A stretch of DNA of 64,000 bases from Nostoc parmelioides FACHB-3921. Lineage in GTDB: Bacteria > Cyanobacteriota > Cyanobacteriia > Cyanobacteriales > Nostocaceae. The notes beneath the pieces are model-generated. The model saw only the letters and a list, made by a program, of their open reading frames with translations, did not search any database and was not told where the DNA came from. Below are positions 9,895-19,711 of the stretch, in pieces. Both the position numbers and the translations under genes were made by a program. Location of the stretch: the NCBI RefSeq assembly GCF_014696625.1, contig NZ_JACJQL010000003.1:1-64000 (forward strand), given 5' to 3'. Every line of letters starts with the position of its first letter. The first letter of the stretch is position 1.

Positions 9895-10029
9895 CGCAAC
9901 CAAAACCTTAAAAGATGCCAAGTAATTGGGCTTAAAGCGTCTGGGGCTGTCACGATCAGCTCAGTCAGACTAAAATTCACCTGGCTATTTGTAGTGTTGA
10001 AGCTAGGGTAAACGCCCAAATTGATTTGA

Positions 10030-11082
<1,053 letters not shown>

Positions 11083-11101
11083 TCAGGGTATTGGGGCTTA
11101 A

Positions 11102-11132
11102 CAGTTAACAGTTAACGGTTAACTGTTAACTG
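11102..11132. repeat. GTTAACTG perfect palindrome between gap and pyk
   Basis: CAGTTAACAGTTAAC, a single G, then its exact reverse complement. The arms are made of the CAGTTAA heptamer found in the family A elements. It sits 20 nt after the gap stop and 46 nt before the pyk ATG, so in RNA it could attenuate read-through; function is inferred only. Confidence 0.75.
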
Positions 11133-11178
11133 ATTTAATCCTCCCCTGCTTCTCTTGCCCCTCTTATCCCCAATATCT

Positions 11179-12609
11179 ATGCGTCGAACTAAAATTATCT
11201 GTACTGTAGGCCCGGCTACATCTGCACCAGAACGTTTAGAAGCGTTGGTAGAAGCTGGGATGAATGTAGCGCGGCTGAATTTTTCTCATGGGGCTTATGA
11301 TTTTCATGCCCAAACTGCTCAGTATTTGCGGCAAATCAGTGCTGACAGACAAAAGCCTGTGGCGATTATGCAAGACTTGTGTGGGCCGAAGATTCGTTTG
11401 GGAACGCTACCACCAGAAGGGTTAACGGTAGAGGCTGGTCAGGAAGTCACTTTTGTTTTGCAAGAAAAGGGTAATAGTCTAGATGAATTACCTTTACCAT
11501 TGCCGACTTTGTTTGCAATGGTACGACCAGGGGAACCAATCTTAATTAATGATGGTCGTGTCAAGTTGATTGTGACCGATCGCGATGCCGATCGCATTCG
11601 AGCTATTGCCAAAATCGGCGGTCTTCTTTCTACTCGCAAGGGTGTTAACCTGCCAGCCACTCGTTTACCTGTTAGTTCCATCACCGAAAAGGATTTGCAG
11701 GATTTGCGTTTTGGGATTGAGTTGGGTGTGGATTGGGTGGCGGTGTCCTTTGTGCGATCGCCTTACGACCTCGAACCAGCCCAACGGATGATCGAAGCTG
11801 CGGGGAAAACCATCCGAGTGATTGCCAAAATTGAACGTCCAGAAGCAGTTGAGCAAATTGATTCTATCATCGACGTGGCTGATGCAATTATGATTGCTCG
11901 TGGTGATTTGGGTGTAGAAATGCCTATCCACGAAGTACCCCTGATTCAAAAGGACATCATTCGCCGTTGCAACCAAGCGGGTAAGCCCGTGATTACAGCA
12001 ACGCAAATGCTAGAGTCGATGATTAGCGCTCCCGATCCCACCCGTGCGGAGGCTACAGACGTTGCTAACTCCATCCTCGATGGTACAGATGCAGTGATGC
12101 TCTCTGGAGAAACTGCTGTAGGACAATATCCTGTCGCCGCCGTCCAGACTATGCACGATATCGCTGTGACTACAGAAAAGTCTTTGCAAGAGGGTAGTAA
12201 ACATTGCTTATCCCATGAAGCAGGTGGTCTGAGTGTCACCGAATCTGTAGCTGAAGCTGTCTGTCGTATCGCCTACGAAACAGGTGCAAAAGCGATTCTT
12301 TGCAACACCACATCTGGGAGTACAGCAAAACTCGTGTCGAAATATCGTCCAACTACACCAATTTTTGCTTTGACTCCCGACGAAACCGCCTACCATCAGT
12401 TAGCACTTTCTTGGGGCGTGGAACCTTTATTAACTCCACCAGTCCACAATGCGGAAGAAATGTTTATGAACCTCATAAACACTGCCGTCAGAACGGGTTT
12501 GGTGCATGACGGTGACAAGGTAGTTATTACTTCTGGAGTGCCAATTGGTAAATCAGGCACAACTAGTTTAATTAAAGTGCATTCTATTGGACAACCAATC
12601 ACCGCCTAA
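11179..12609 (+). CDS. pyk: Pyruvate kinase
   Basis: A 476-residue enzyme that transfers phosphate from phosphoenolpyruvate to ADP. The ATG at 11179 gives the typical N-terminus MRRTKIICTVGPAT; the TTG at 11155 would add residues foreign to the family. Visible motifs are NVARLNFSHG, KIERPEAVEQ (substrate-site Lys/Glu), MIARGDLGVEMP (metal site) and KPVITATQMLESM. The C-terminal allosteric domain is present and the length matches the short pyruvate kinases without a phosphohistidine domain. It is co-directional with gap and tal, although palindromes lie in both gaps. Confidence 0.95.
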   Translation: MRRTKIICTVGPATSAPERLEALVEAGMNVARLNFSHGAYDFHAQTAQYLRQISADRQKPVAIMQDLCGPKIRLGTLPPEGLTVEAGQEVTFVLQEKGNSLDELPLPLPTLFAMVRPGEPILINDGRVKLIVTDRDADRIRAIAKIGGLLSTRKGVNLPATRLPVSSITEKDLQDLRFGIELGVDWVAVSFVRSPYDLEPAQRMIEAAGKTIRVIAKIERPEAVEQIDSIIDVADAIMIARGDLGVEMPIHEVPLIQKDIIRRCNQAGKPVITATQMLESMISAPDPTRAEATDVANSILDGTDAVMLSGETAVGQYPVAAVQTMHDIAVTTEKSLQEGSKHCLSHEAGGLSVTESVAEAVCRIAYETGAKAILCNTTSGSTAKLVSKYRPTTPIFALTPDETAYHQLALSWGVEPLLTPPVHNAEEMFMNLINTAVRTGLVHDGDKVVITSGVPIGKSGTTSLIKVHSIGQPITA

Positions 12610-12828
12610 TATTCCTAGAATAAGTCTGAGGCTATTTTCACTCAACTAAATTGGGCAATAGTTAAGAAAAATGGCCAGAATCAGAATTTTCAGGAATCAA
12701 AGAGGGTGTGAAGAAGAGGGGATAGGGTAAATCCTACACAAAATGGACGGACTTACGTAGTGTTATGGATTATTTATTGAAGCAGTCCAGAGTCAATAGT
12801 CCAAAGCAATAACTAACGGTGTTCAGCT

Positions 12829-12853
12829 CCCCGACTTCTTCAAGAAGTCAGGG
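12829..12853. repeat. CCGACTTCTTCAAGAAGTC palindrome between pyk and tal
   Basis: A CCCGACTTCTT arm and an AAGAAGTCAGGG-like arm flank a single C, with one mismatch. It is a shorter relative of the 33-bp palindrome after xfp (9862-9894). It sits about 50 nt before the tal start. Confidence 0.65.
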
Positions 12854-12905
12854 ATCTAGCAACCCAGCAAGTAAGTCTTAACAAACTAAAATCATGGAGT
12901 ATTTT

Positions 12906-13904
12906 ATGACTAAAAATCTACTAGAACAATTGCGAGAAATGACTGTTGTAGTTGCTGACACCGGTGATATTCAAGCAATTGAAAAGTTTACACCCCGCGA
13001 CGCGACCACCAATCCCTCTCTGATTACGGCAGCCGCTAAAATGCCAGAGTATCAGGAAATTGTTGATCAAACCTTACTCCAAGCTAAAAAAGACGCAGGC
13101 ACAGGCGCTAGCAAAGGTCAAATTGTCTCCCTCGCGTTCGACCGTTTGGCGGTATCCTTTGGATTAAAAATTTTACAAATTATCCCTGGTCGCGTTTCTA
13201 CAGAAGTAGATGCCCGCTTGTCTTACGATACTGAAGCTACTATCACCAAAGCACGGGAATTAATCGCTCAATACAAAGCGGCTGGTATTGGCCCAGAACG
13301 CGTTTTGATTAAAATTGCCTCTACTTGGGAAGGTATCAAGGCTGCGGAAACTCTGGAAAAAGAAGGTATTCATTGTAACTTGACATTATTGTTTGGGTTG
13401 CATCAGGCGATCGCCTGTGCGGAAGCCGGTATCACCTTAATTTCCCCCTTCGTTGGTCGGATTCTCGATTGGTACAAGAAAGAAACCGGACGTGATAGCT
13501 ACCCCTCTGCGGAAGACCCAGGTGTATTATCAGTCACCACAATTTACAACTACTATAAGAAGTTCGGCTACACAACCGAAGTTATGGGAGCTAGTTTCCG
13601 TAATATTGGTGAAATTACTGAGCTTGCAGGTAGCGATTTATTGACAATTTCCCCTGGTTTATTGGGTGAACTACAAGCCACAATCGGTGAACTACCCCGC
13701 AAACTCGACCCAGCGAAAGCAGCTACTTTGGATATTGAAAAGATTTCCATTGATAAAGCGACTTTTGACAAGATGCACGCTGCTGACCGCATGGCCTATG
13801 ACAAACTAGACGAAGGCATCAAAGGCTTTACCAAAGCCTTAGAAGAGTTGGAAACACTACTAGCAGAAAGACTAGCTCGTCTAGAAGTAGTAGCAAGTCA
13901 CTAG
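12906..13904 (+). CDS. tal: Transaldolase
   Basis: A 332-residue TalB-type transaldolase that moves a dihydroxyacetone unit between sedoheptulose-7-P and glyceraldehyde-3-P. The Schiff-base lysine lies in [12 protein letters not shown] (about residue 131). TNPSLI and [12 protein letters not shown] are further family signatures. The start is ATG 12906 with GGAG 6 nt upstream; ATG 12894 is in frame but has no ribosome site. With phosphoketolase and GAPDH it links the pentose phosphate pathway to lower glycolysis. A family A hairpin element follows the stop. Confidence 0.94.
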   Translation: MTKNLLEQLREMTVVVADTGDIQAIEKFTPRDATTNPSLITAAAKMPEYQEIVDQTLLQAKKDAGTGASKGQIVSLAFDRLAVSFGLKILQIIPGRVSTEVDARLSYDTEATITKARELIAQYKAAGIGPERVLIKIASTWEGIKAAETLEKEGIHCNLTLLFGLHQAIACAEAGITLISPFVGRILDWYKKETGRDSYPSAEDPGVLSVTTIYNYYKKFGYTTEVMGASFRNIGEITELAGSDLLTISPGLLGELQATIGELPRKLDPAKAATLDIEKISIDKATFDKMHAADRMAYDKLDEGIKGFTKALEELETLLAERLARLEVVASH

Positions 13905-13929
13905 TACTTGGTGGCTTAGTGGTTAGTAA

Positions 13930-14029
13930 GCTAATGCGCGCCTAAATTGCATAACTACTAATCAGGGCTGTTAACTGTTGACTGCTGACAGTCAACAGCC
14001 CTCACAATAGATTGTGCAACTTCAAAACA
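13930..14029 (+). repeat. Dispersed hairpin element, family A copy 1
   Basis: It begins GCTAATGCGCGCCTAAATTG, has a central GCTGTTAACTGTTGACTG and CAGTCAACAGCC inverted core, and ends GATTGTGCAACTTC. TTGCATAACTA and TAGATTGTGCAACTT form imperfect inverted ends. The outermost repeat seen in copies at 19221 and 47714 is missing here. It lies just after tal. Confidence 0.75.
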
Positions 14030-14230
14030 GTCCCAATGAAATAAGTTTCACAATCATAGATGAAAGATATCTTCCCCCTACACCCTTACACCCCTATACC
14101 CTCTTTCAAGTCAGAATAACTAGCCACTAACTACTCAATTCTTAGTCCTGATATTCTTACCCAAAAAGACTGAACATATCCAAACCCAGAAACCTAGACT
14201 AAATCGGACTTTCTTAATGACGAATTAGTA

Positions 14231-14575
14231 TTAACGACGGATATATCTTCCACGCACAACTGGGCGGACGTATCTTCCACGCGCAACTGGACGGACGTAT
14301 CTTCCACGCACAACTGGGCGGACGTATCTTCCACGCACAACTGGACGGACATATCTTCTCCGGACTACTGGACGAACATACCTTCTCCGCACACCCCGAC
14401 GTTGAGCAAGTAAAAAACCTTCAGTTTGACCACTAATTAGGTTTGCATCTGCTTCAATACTTTGTTGATCAATACTATTGCTGATAGTGCTAGCTTTTGC
14501 TTCAGCGATAAAGGGGGGATAAACTAAGCTACAAAGCAATATGCCGATTGAAGATAGTTTGGCAACACTTTTCAT
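14231..14575 (-). CDS. Small secreted Arg-rich repeat protein (RGRYVRPVV repeats)
   Basis: I do not recognise a function. From ATG 14575 it is 114 residues: a Sec-type signal peptide (KLSSIGILLCSLVYPPFIAEAKA), a spacer of about 35 residues, then five tandem 9-residue units of R(G/R)RYVRPVV and a partial sixth, RGRYIRR. The DNA is a 27-bp tandem repeat. The product is strongly basic and should be exported. Its N-terminal half is clearly paralogous to the next minus-strand gene (14840-15235), but the C-terminal repeats differ. A longer start at 14617 is possible. It may bind anionic surface polymers (speculative). Confidence 0.65.
   Translation of the reverse strand: MKSVAKLSSIGILLCSLVYPPFIAEAKASTISNSIDQQSIEADANLISGQTEGFLLAQRRGVRRRYVRPVVRRRYVRPVVRGRYVRPVVRGRYVRPVARGRYVRPVVRGRYIRR
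14234..14390 (-). repeat. 27-bp tandem coding repeat
   Basis: About 5.8 copies of a 27-bp unit (ACGTATCTTCCACGCACAAC plus seven bases on the + strand) encode RGRYVRPVV on the minus strand. The units differ by only a few bases, suggesting recent expansion or homogenisation. Confidence 0.85.
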
Positions 14576-14839
14576 TTTGTTAAGCTTTAGTAAAAAATTT
14601 ATACCAGTGATAAACATAGAATTTTGGGAAATATCTATGTCTCTATCTTCAGAGCGATATTTTTGTTACCTATAAGTTCATCAAATAATAGAGAATCAAC
14701 TCACACCACAGATATTACTTACCAATAAAGCCATCGTTGATGATGGGTGGGGACTAATTGTTGATAACGTCCCCAACCTATGTGAATCGTAGTTTTCTGG
14801 TTATCTACACAGTGTTAATTTCAGTGTCAGCTATGAATA

Positions 14840-15235
14840 TTATCGATGCCAATCATACATTAATCGTCCATGACGATCGCGGACAAGTTCCCATCCTCCA
14901 TGACGATAGTATTGACCGTGATAATTTACTCTACGGTGGTACCGATTACGATATCGTCCATGACGATAATAATGCCTATAATAATGCCGATTATGATAGC
15001 GCCGTCTGTGGTAATGACCTCTAACCCGTCTTCTTCCGTGATAACGCCTTCTGTATCGTCGGTGAGCTATTAATGTTTCTTTGTGTTCACCTTCGAGTAA
15101 GTTTGTTTCTGCTCCAATAGTTTGCTCATTCAAAGCATTATTGAGAGTATTCTCTTTAGCTTCAACTAATGTGGGCGGATAGATGAAAGCTAATAACAGA
15201 AACACGATTGAGGATAGCTTTTGGAAACGGTTCAC
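14840..15235 (-). CDS. Small secreted Arg/His/Tyr-rich protein
   Basis: A 131-residue protein from GTG 15235. It has a signal peptide (KLSSIVFLLLAFIYPPTLVEAKE) and a spacer closely resembling those of the gene at 14231-14575: SIDQQSIEADANL there, ALNEQTIGAETNL here, each ending in an IAHRR or LAQRR-like junction. The C-terminal 70 residues are rich in Arg, His and Tyr (RRRYHGRRRVRG, YRHYYRHGRYRNRY). His clusters could bind metal, but this is only inferred from composition. The opposite strand has open frames that are shadows of this low-complexity DNA. Confidence 0.65.
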   Translation of the reverse strand: MNRFQKLSSIVFLLLAFIYPPTLVEAKENTLNNALNEQTIGAETNLLEGEHKETLIAHRRYRRRYHGRRRVRGHYHRRRYHNRHYYRHYYRHGRYRNRYHRRVNYHGQYYRHGGWELVRDRHGRLMYDWHR

Positions 15236-15335
15236 GTCTTTGCTTTTCCTAAAATATCGGTAATAAGTTTAATAAATACTTGAAATTAGGAAATGATATA
15301 GTTCACACTTCACAAACCTGAATCACGTAAATGTA

Positions 15336-16553
15336 ATGAAAGTACTAATTTTGAATGCTGGTTCGAGTAGCCAAAAGAGTTGTTTATATGAAATTCCCGA
15401 TGATGCTCTCCTGACAGAAGCACCCCAGCCGCTTTGGGAAGGGAAAGTTAACTGGACTCAAGATAGAAGTGTGGCGGAAATTGAGGTCAAAACAGCCGGA
15501 GGTGAAACGCTAAATGAGTCTATTTATGGTGATTCTCGCCAAGCACACGTCACCTATATGCTCTATACTCTCAGTCGCGGTGCAACTAAGGTGATTGGTC
15601 AATTATCCGAAATCGATGTGGTGGGACATCGGGTGGTACATGGTGGGCAAAATTACCGCCATAGCGTAATTATTACTGAAGAAGTGAAACAGGCGATCGC
15701 TAAATTATCTAACCTTGCCCCAGCCCATAATCCTGCTGCTTTGGAAGGTATCGAAGCCATCGAAAAAAGCTTGGGCGATGTTCCCCAAGTAGCGGTCTTT
15801 GATACTGGCTTCCATGCTACTCTACCCGATGCCGCCGCTATTTATCCCGGCCCATATGAATGGGTGGAACAAGGTATCCGCCGCTATGGGTTTCATGGCA
15901 TTAGTCACCAATACTGTTCGGCTCGTGCTGCTCAAATCCTTGGTAGAGATTTGGCATCTCTGCGGATAATTACCTGTCATTTGGGCAATGGTTGTTCTTT
16001 GGCCGCAATTAAAAATGGTCGCAGTATTGATACCACAATGGGTTTCACACCTTTAGATGGGTTGATGATGGGTAGTCGTTCCGGTTCCATCGATCCGGGG
16101 ATCATTGTTCACTTAATGCGACAATCAGATTACTCTGCGGAAAGATTGGACTATGTTTTAAATAAAGCTTCGGGCTTACGCGGTATTTCTGGTGTATCCA
16201 GCGATTTACCCCAGGTGATAGAAGCCATTACCCAAGGTAACTACCGCGCCCAACTGGCGTGGGATATGTACGTACACCGGCTGCGTTCTGGGATTGGTTC
16301 CATGTTGGCGAGTCTGGGGGGTTTGGATGTGTTGGTGTTCACTGCCGGTATAGGGGAAAAATCCGCAGGTATTCGCCAAGCAGCTTGTGAAGCCTTTGGG
16401 TTTTTGGGGTTAAAACTCGACCCAGAAAAGAATCAAAACAAACCAGTAGATATAGATGTCGCCACTGCTGATTCTACAGTACGGGTGTTAGTAATTCATA
16501 CTCAAGAAGATTGGGCGATCGCTCAACAATGTTGGCATTTGTTAAAAAGGTAA
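15336..16553 (+). CDS. ackA: Acetate kinase
   Basis: A 405-residue ASKHA-fold kinase that interconverts acetyl phosphate + ADP with acetate + ATP. Visible motifs are ILNAGSSSQK at the N-terminus, VFDTGFHATLP, YGFHGISHQY, CHLGNGCSLAAI and DTTMGFTPLDGLMMGSRSG. With phosphoketolase upstream it forms the ATP-yielding end of the phosphoketolase pathway. Its 3' end overlaps the convergent minus-strand gene at 16542 by 12 nt. It is separated from tal by the two minus-strand secreted-protein genes, so it has its own promoter. Confidence 0.95.
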   Translation: MKVLILNAGSSSQKSCLYEIPDDALLTEAPQPLWEGKVNWTQDRSVAEIEVKTAGGETLNESIYGDSRQAHVTYMLYTLSRGATKVIGQLSEIDVVGHRVVHGGQNYRHSVIITEEVKQAIAKLSNLAPAHNPAALEGIEAIEKSLGDVPQVAVFDTGFHATLPDAAAIYPGPYEWVEQGIRRYGFHGISHQYCSARAAQILGRDLASLRIITCHLGNGCSLAAIKNGRSIDTTMGFTPLDGLMMGSRSGSIDPGIIVHLMRQSDYSAERLDYVLNKASGLRGISGVSSDLPQVIEAITQGNYRAQLAWDMYVHRLRSGIGSMLASLGGLDVLVFTAGIGEKSAGIRQAACEAFGFLGLKLDPEKNQNKPVDIDVATADSTVRVLVIHTQEDWAIAQQCWHLLKR

Positions 16554-17501
16554 GCGGGAGAGTGAACGTATCATGAATTTACCTAGTAGTGGCCAGACAT
16601 AACGTAAAGTAGGTTTGACAATTTCTGGTGTCAACCACGAAAGAATTAGCAACAACAATAAGTAAAGATTACTCAACTCCCCAACGCCATGAGAAATAAT
16701 ACCAGAAACACTACAAACGATAGCCCACGCCCAATTATCTATATTTTCACTTTTAATAGTAGTAAATCTTCGTAAAATTTTTACCAATACAGGACGGCTA
16801 AAAGCTATTGTGATAGTCGCACCTATCCAAGTGATTATTGATGTTAACCCATTAACAGAATGTGAACTATAAGCCAAAAAACCAGCAGGCACAATCGCCG
16901 CTATTTCCCAAACTAATAGATTCAACTTACTCCTCAAAGCGCCTAAAATTTGTTCTATAAGCCAATAGTGAGCGGTAACAATCTTCTGGCAATCAAAATT
17001 GTTATTTAGCAAGTCCCATTTAATTTTGTGCAGAATATCGCCATGAAATAGAACAACGCTTTGCAAAACACGTTCTTGTTTATGAGCATCAACAGATTGT
17101 AATTGCTCTTGTTGATAATAAGAGGTGAAAGTAAAACCAGGTTGTAAAGATGTGTTCTTTTGTAGAGATTTACTCCAAAAGGCTTGTAGAATATTTATTA
17201 AAAAAATAGTATAAGAATTGGTGACAGTTATACTAGTCGCATCTTTTTCTTTTTTTGTTGATACAACATTATGGCTAAAGCAAGTGTAATACCACAGAGG
17301 CAGTAAAAGCTTTAGCGGAATTTCCAGAGTAGTACCCTTGTTTTTAGCTTCTTGGATTTGTTCTACGACTTGCTGATTCAGGTAAAAACTATAATCATTT
17401 TGCTCGACCTGAAGTTGTAAAGTATTGCCTTGGGGGATTTGCAAGGGAATAGCAATGATAACATCAACAGGATTATTGGTTTGGCTCTTATTGTCTTCCA
17501 T
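16542..17501 (-). CDS. Unrecognised membrane protein (third gene of unknown operon)
   Basis: A 319-residue protein with no family I can name. Residues 1-180 look soluble and mixed alpha/beta (VDVIIAIPLQIPQ, LQLQVEQNDYSFYLNQQVV). The C-terminal 130 residues have about four hydrophobic segments (LVWEIAAIVPAGFLAYSS, TSIITWIGATITIAFS, WAIVCSVSGIISHGVG, LYLLLLLILSWL). The start overlaps the end of the upstream gene by 14 nt, so the two are probably translated together. The 3' end overlaps ackA by 12 nt in convergent orientation. Confidence 0.6.
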   Translation of the reverse strand: MEDNKSQTNNPVDVIIAIPLQIPQGNTLQLQVEQNDYSFYLNQQVVEQIQEAKNKGTTLEIPLKLLLPLWYYTCFSHNVVSTKKEKDATSITVTNSYTIFLINILQAFWSKSLQKNTSLQPGFTFTSYYQQEQLQSVDAHKQERVLQSVVLFHGDILHKIKWDLLNNNFDCQKIVTAHYWLIEQILGALRSKLNLLVWEIAAIVPAGFLAYSSHSVNGLTSIITWIGATITIAFSRPVLVKILRRFTTIKSENIDNWAWAIVCSVSGIISHGVGELSNLYLLLLLILSWLTPEIVKPTLRYVWPLLGKFMIRSLSRLPF

Positions 17502-18399
17502 TGACAGCTAAATTTGCCATATTTCTTACTAAATTAATCATAAAATCTAGTACTCCATGCCATTGTTTTTCACCAGCAATTACACCCTCGTTGTGAACTT
17601 GCAGGATTAAGTTTTTTGTTTCTTCTGGTAAACTGAATAGGTCTTTATGATATCGAGTAATAATATCTCCATCTAACTGCATAACAGTTTGGGCGTAAAT
17701 AGTATCAGTCTTGGTACTTGTCACATCTCCACCATCAAGAGCGGCTTTCAATTCAGCAATCTTCCGCAGAGTACGCACAAATTTATCATTAATCAAAAGC
17801 GTATGAATTTCTTGGCAATTTTGTTGCCATTCTTTTTGCCAGTTTTCGTTACTATTATCTGTATTTCCATTATCAATAACAGGAGCAGGAGAAGGTAATA
17901 TAGGACGGGCTAATTCCACATATCGAGGGTCTGATTCAACTATATTTCCTTGTTTAATTTCTTTTAATAACGCCAAGCGTTTGTGATATTGTTCTACTTT
18001 TTCATTGTGAAGTTTTTCATCCTCAATAATTATGTAAAAATACTCTCTTTCAAGTTGAGCAAATAGACGTTGATAACGCTCTCGTAATGGGCTATCGTCA
18101 GGGATTCCTTTTACTTTAAAATAATCTTTATCGTGTATGGAATAAATTTCTTGATAAGCTTCCCAGGCACTAAATTTAGTCCCAGTGATGTTAGAAACAA
18201 CCATAGTATTGACTTCTAAGGCCGTAATATCATCAACTAATATTTGTACAGATGATACAAATTTATCTAATAAATTTCTACATTTAATCTCAATAGTATC
18301 TCTTGTTTGATTACTATTTGTTAATTTACCATTATTAAATCTACTACCAAGCGCATTTGGATTCTCAAGAGCGTCCACACCTTGAGTTTTATTTTGCAT
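17488..18399 (-). CDS. Unrecognised soluble protein (second gene of unknown operon)
   Basis: A 303-residue protein, no recognised family. ATG 18399 is preferred to GTG 18408 because the AAGGG upstream then has workable spacing. Sequence is polar and mostly helical (REYFYIIIEDEKLHNEKVEQ, FVRTLRKIAELKAALDGG), with a Pro/Asn-rich break near residues 170-190. The segment DDITALEVNTMVV resembles AEVVELEITTWVA in the first gene of the cluster, hinting at a shared short domain. No signal peptide or membrane segment. It probably works with the membrane protein encoded next to it (inference). Confidence 0.6.
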   Translation of the reverse strand: MQNKTQGVDALENPNALGSRFNNGKLTNSNQTRDTIEIKCRNLLDKFVSSVQILVDDITALEVNTMVVSNITGTKFSAWEAYQEIYSIHDKDYFKVKGIPDDSPLRERYQRLFAQLEREYFYIIIEDEKLHNEKVEQYHKRLALLKEIKQGNIVESDPRYVELARPILPSPAPVIDNGNTDNSNENWQKEWQQNCQEIHTLLINDKFVRTLRKIAELKAALDGGDVTSTKTDTIYAQTVMQLDGDIITRYHKDLFSLPEETKNLILQVHNEGVIAGEKQWHGVLDFMINLVRNMANLAVNGRQ

Positions 18400-18497
18400 A
18401 GCAATCACCCTTTATTATGCTGTCAAATTTTGCTATTAAGTGATACCTATAGGTAGAAATAGAGTCTAATTATTAACTCTCAAACCTACAACAATCT

Positions 18498-18959
18498 TCA
18501 TAGTTGTACCGTTTTGCGTGAGTTATACATTTCCATCAGAATTTTATATATTTTCTGGACGCTTTCTATATTCTTCTGCATGATTTCTCGACTATCTTTC
18601 ACTTGAACTAAATGGAAATTTAGTAGTTCGGCGTAAGGGCCACTAGCCAAGAACTGACTACCCACCTCGTTTTCTATATCTCCACTGATCAAATTAATTT
18701 TTGTGTAAATCCGGTTTCCTGGTTTAGCAACTTCAGTGATGTTATGTAGTTCTTCCTCTGATTGTGTTGATGGTTCTGCTACCCAAGTAGTGATTTCCAG
18801 TTCTACAACTTCAGCGATCGCCGACTTAATAGCATCAATAATTCTGTTAGCATCTAAGTTATTAGAGTCAAGATCCGTAATTATTGACTGGAAATCATCT
18901 CTTTCTGATTTCAGAATTTTACTTTTCTTTACTGATTCTTCCGTGACCGTAATTTCCAT
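18498..18959 (-). CDS. Unrecognised small protein (first gene of unknown operon)
   Basis: A 153-residue acidic, predominantly helical protein with no recognised domain. The middle (AIAEVVELEITTWVAEPS) resembles part of the following gene's product. The C-terminus (SREIMQKNIESVQKIYKILMEM) is likely an amphipathic helix. The gap to the next gene is 98 nt, so one transcript 18959 to 16542 is plausible but not shown. Confidence 0.55.
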   Translation of the reverse strand: MEITVTEESVKKSKILKSERDDFQSIITDLDSNNLDANRIIDAIKSAIAEVVELEITTWVAEPSTQSEEELHNITEVAKPGNRIYTKINLISGDIENEVGSQFLASGPYAELLNFHLVQVKDSREIMQKNIESVQKIYKILMEMYNSRKTVQL

Positions 18960-19388
18960 AATGTTATAAAAGACGAAGATTTTAAGTGCAGATCAGGTTT
19001 AATTCTAAGTGATGTTGGAAATTTTACTAAGTTTAGGTGAATAAAGTTAAGTAAATTTAACAAATGAGTTCAGCACATATTCGATAATACTTAGAAAAAA
19101 TTTAAGTATAATAAAGCACTAGCTGCTCAGGTGCAGCGAAAATTTTTAAGTTGAAGTCATGTTAATTAATTGCCCACAAAACAGAATCTTGAAAGCTTCA
19201 GAATCCCGGTATCTTGGAGATAAGCTAATACGCGTCTAAGTTGCATAACTACTAATCATGGCTGTTAACTGGTAACTGTTCACTGTTCACTGTCAACTCT
19301 CAACTCTCAACAGTCAACAGCCCTCACGATGGATAGTGCAACTTCAAAGCAAAATAGCTTACTGGGACTCTCGTTTCTTACGAATCAT
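18960..19388. other. Divergent intergenic region upstream of sipA
   Basis: The left half is AT-rich and presumably holds the promoter of the three-gene minus-strand cluster. The right half is occupied by family A element copy 2 (19221-19361), which ends 27 nt before the sipA ATG. No coding sequence seen. Confidence 0.6.
19221..19361 (+). repeat. Dispersed hairpin element, family A copy 2
   Basis: A 141-bp unit bounded by exact inverted ends TAAGCTA (19221-19227) and TAGCTTA (19355-19361). Inner ends are AAGTTGCATAACTA and GATAGTGCAACTTC. The core holds multiple CTGTTCA, CTCAACT and CAACAGT heptamers. It lies directly in front of sipA. Confidence 0.8.
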
Positions 19389-19631
19389 ATGTCTGAAGAA
19401 TTTATCGTTGGTAGTAAAGTCCGTGTTGTGGCATTGCCGCCCTATATCAAAACCGCAGACCCCATGCCTATGCTACGCCCCCCTGATGTGATTCAACTTG
19501 GCGAAGAAGGCATTGTACTTGACCGTCGTCCTGGCGGATATTGGGGTGTCCGCTTTCGTAAAGGTGCATTTCTCATCGATAGCCAATATATTGAAAGTGT
19601 GGATAAGCTTCCAGAAAATGATGGTGTGTAA
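19389..19631 (+). CDS. sipA: SipA-like NblS-interacting regulatory protein
   Basis: An 80-residue protein from ATG 19389; the in-frame ATG 19329 is rejected because the extra residues derive from the repeat element upstream. The sequence VRVVALPPYIKTADPMPMLR with IVLDRRPGGYWGVRF is the signature of cyanobacterial SipA (DUF3148 family), a small SH3-like-barrel protein known in unicellular cyanobacteria to bind the sensor kinase NblS (Hik33) and affect its signalling. No kinase is adjacent. There is no Shine-Dalgarno at normal spacing. Confidence 0.85.
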   Translation: MSEEFIVGSKVRVVALPPYIKTADPMPMLRPPDVIQLGEEGIVLDRRPGGYWGVRFRKGAFLIDSQYIESVDKLPENDGV

Positions 19632-19711
19632 GGGTACAAGGATTATGAACTGGAATATCTATGACCCCAAGAATTGTAAACTTGTGTAAAGATATCATTC
19701 TTGTTTACATC

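Noticed and set aside
14758..15024. Open frames on the + strand rich in Asp and Ile opposite the Arg/His/Tyr-rich gene
   Set aside because: Low-complexity codons on the minus strand remove stops from the other frames; the minus gene has a signal peptide and a paralogue, these have neither.
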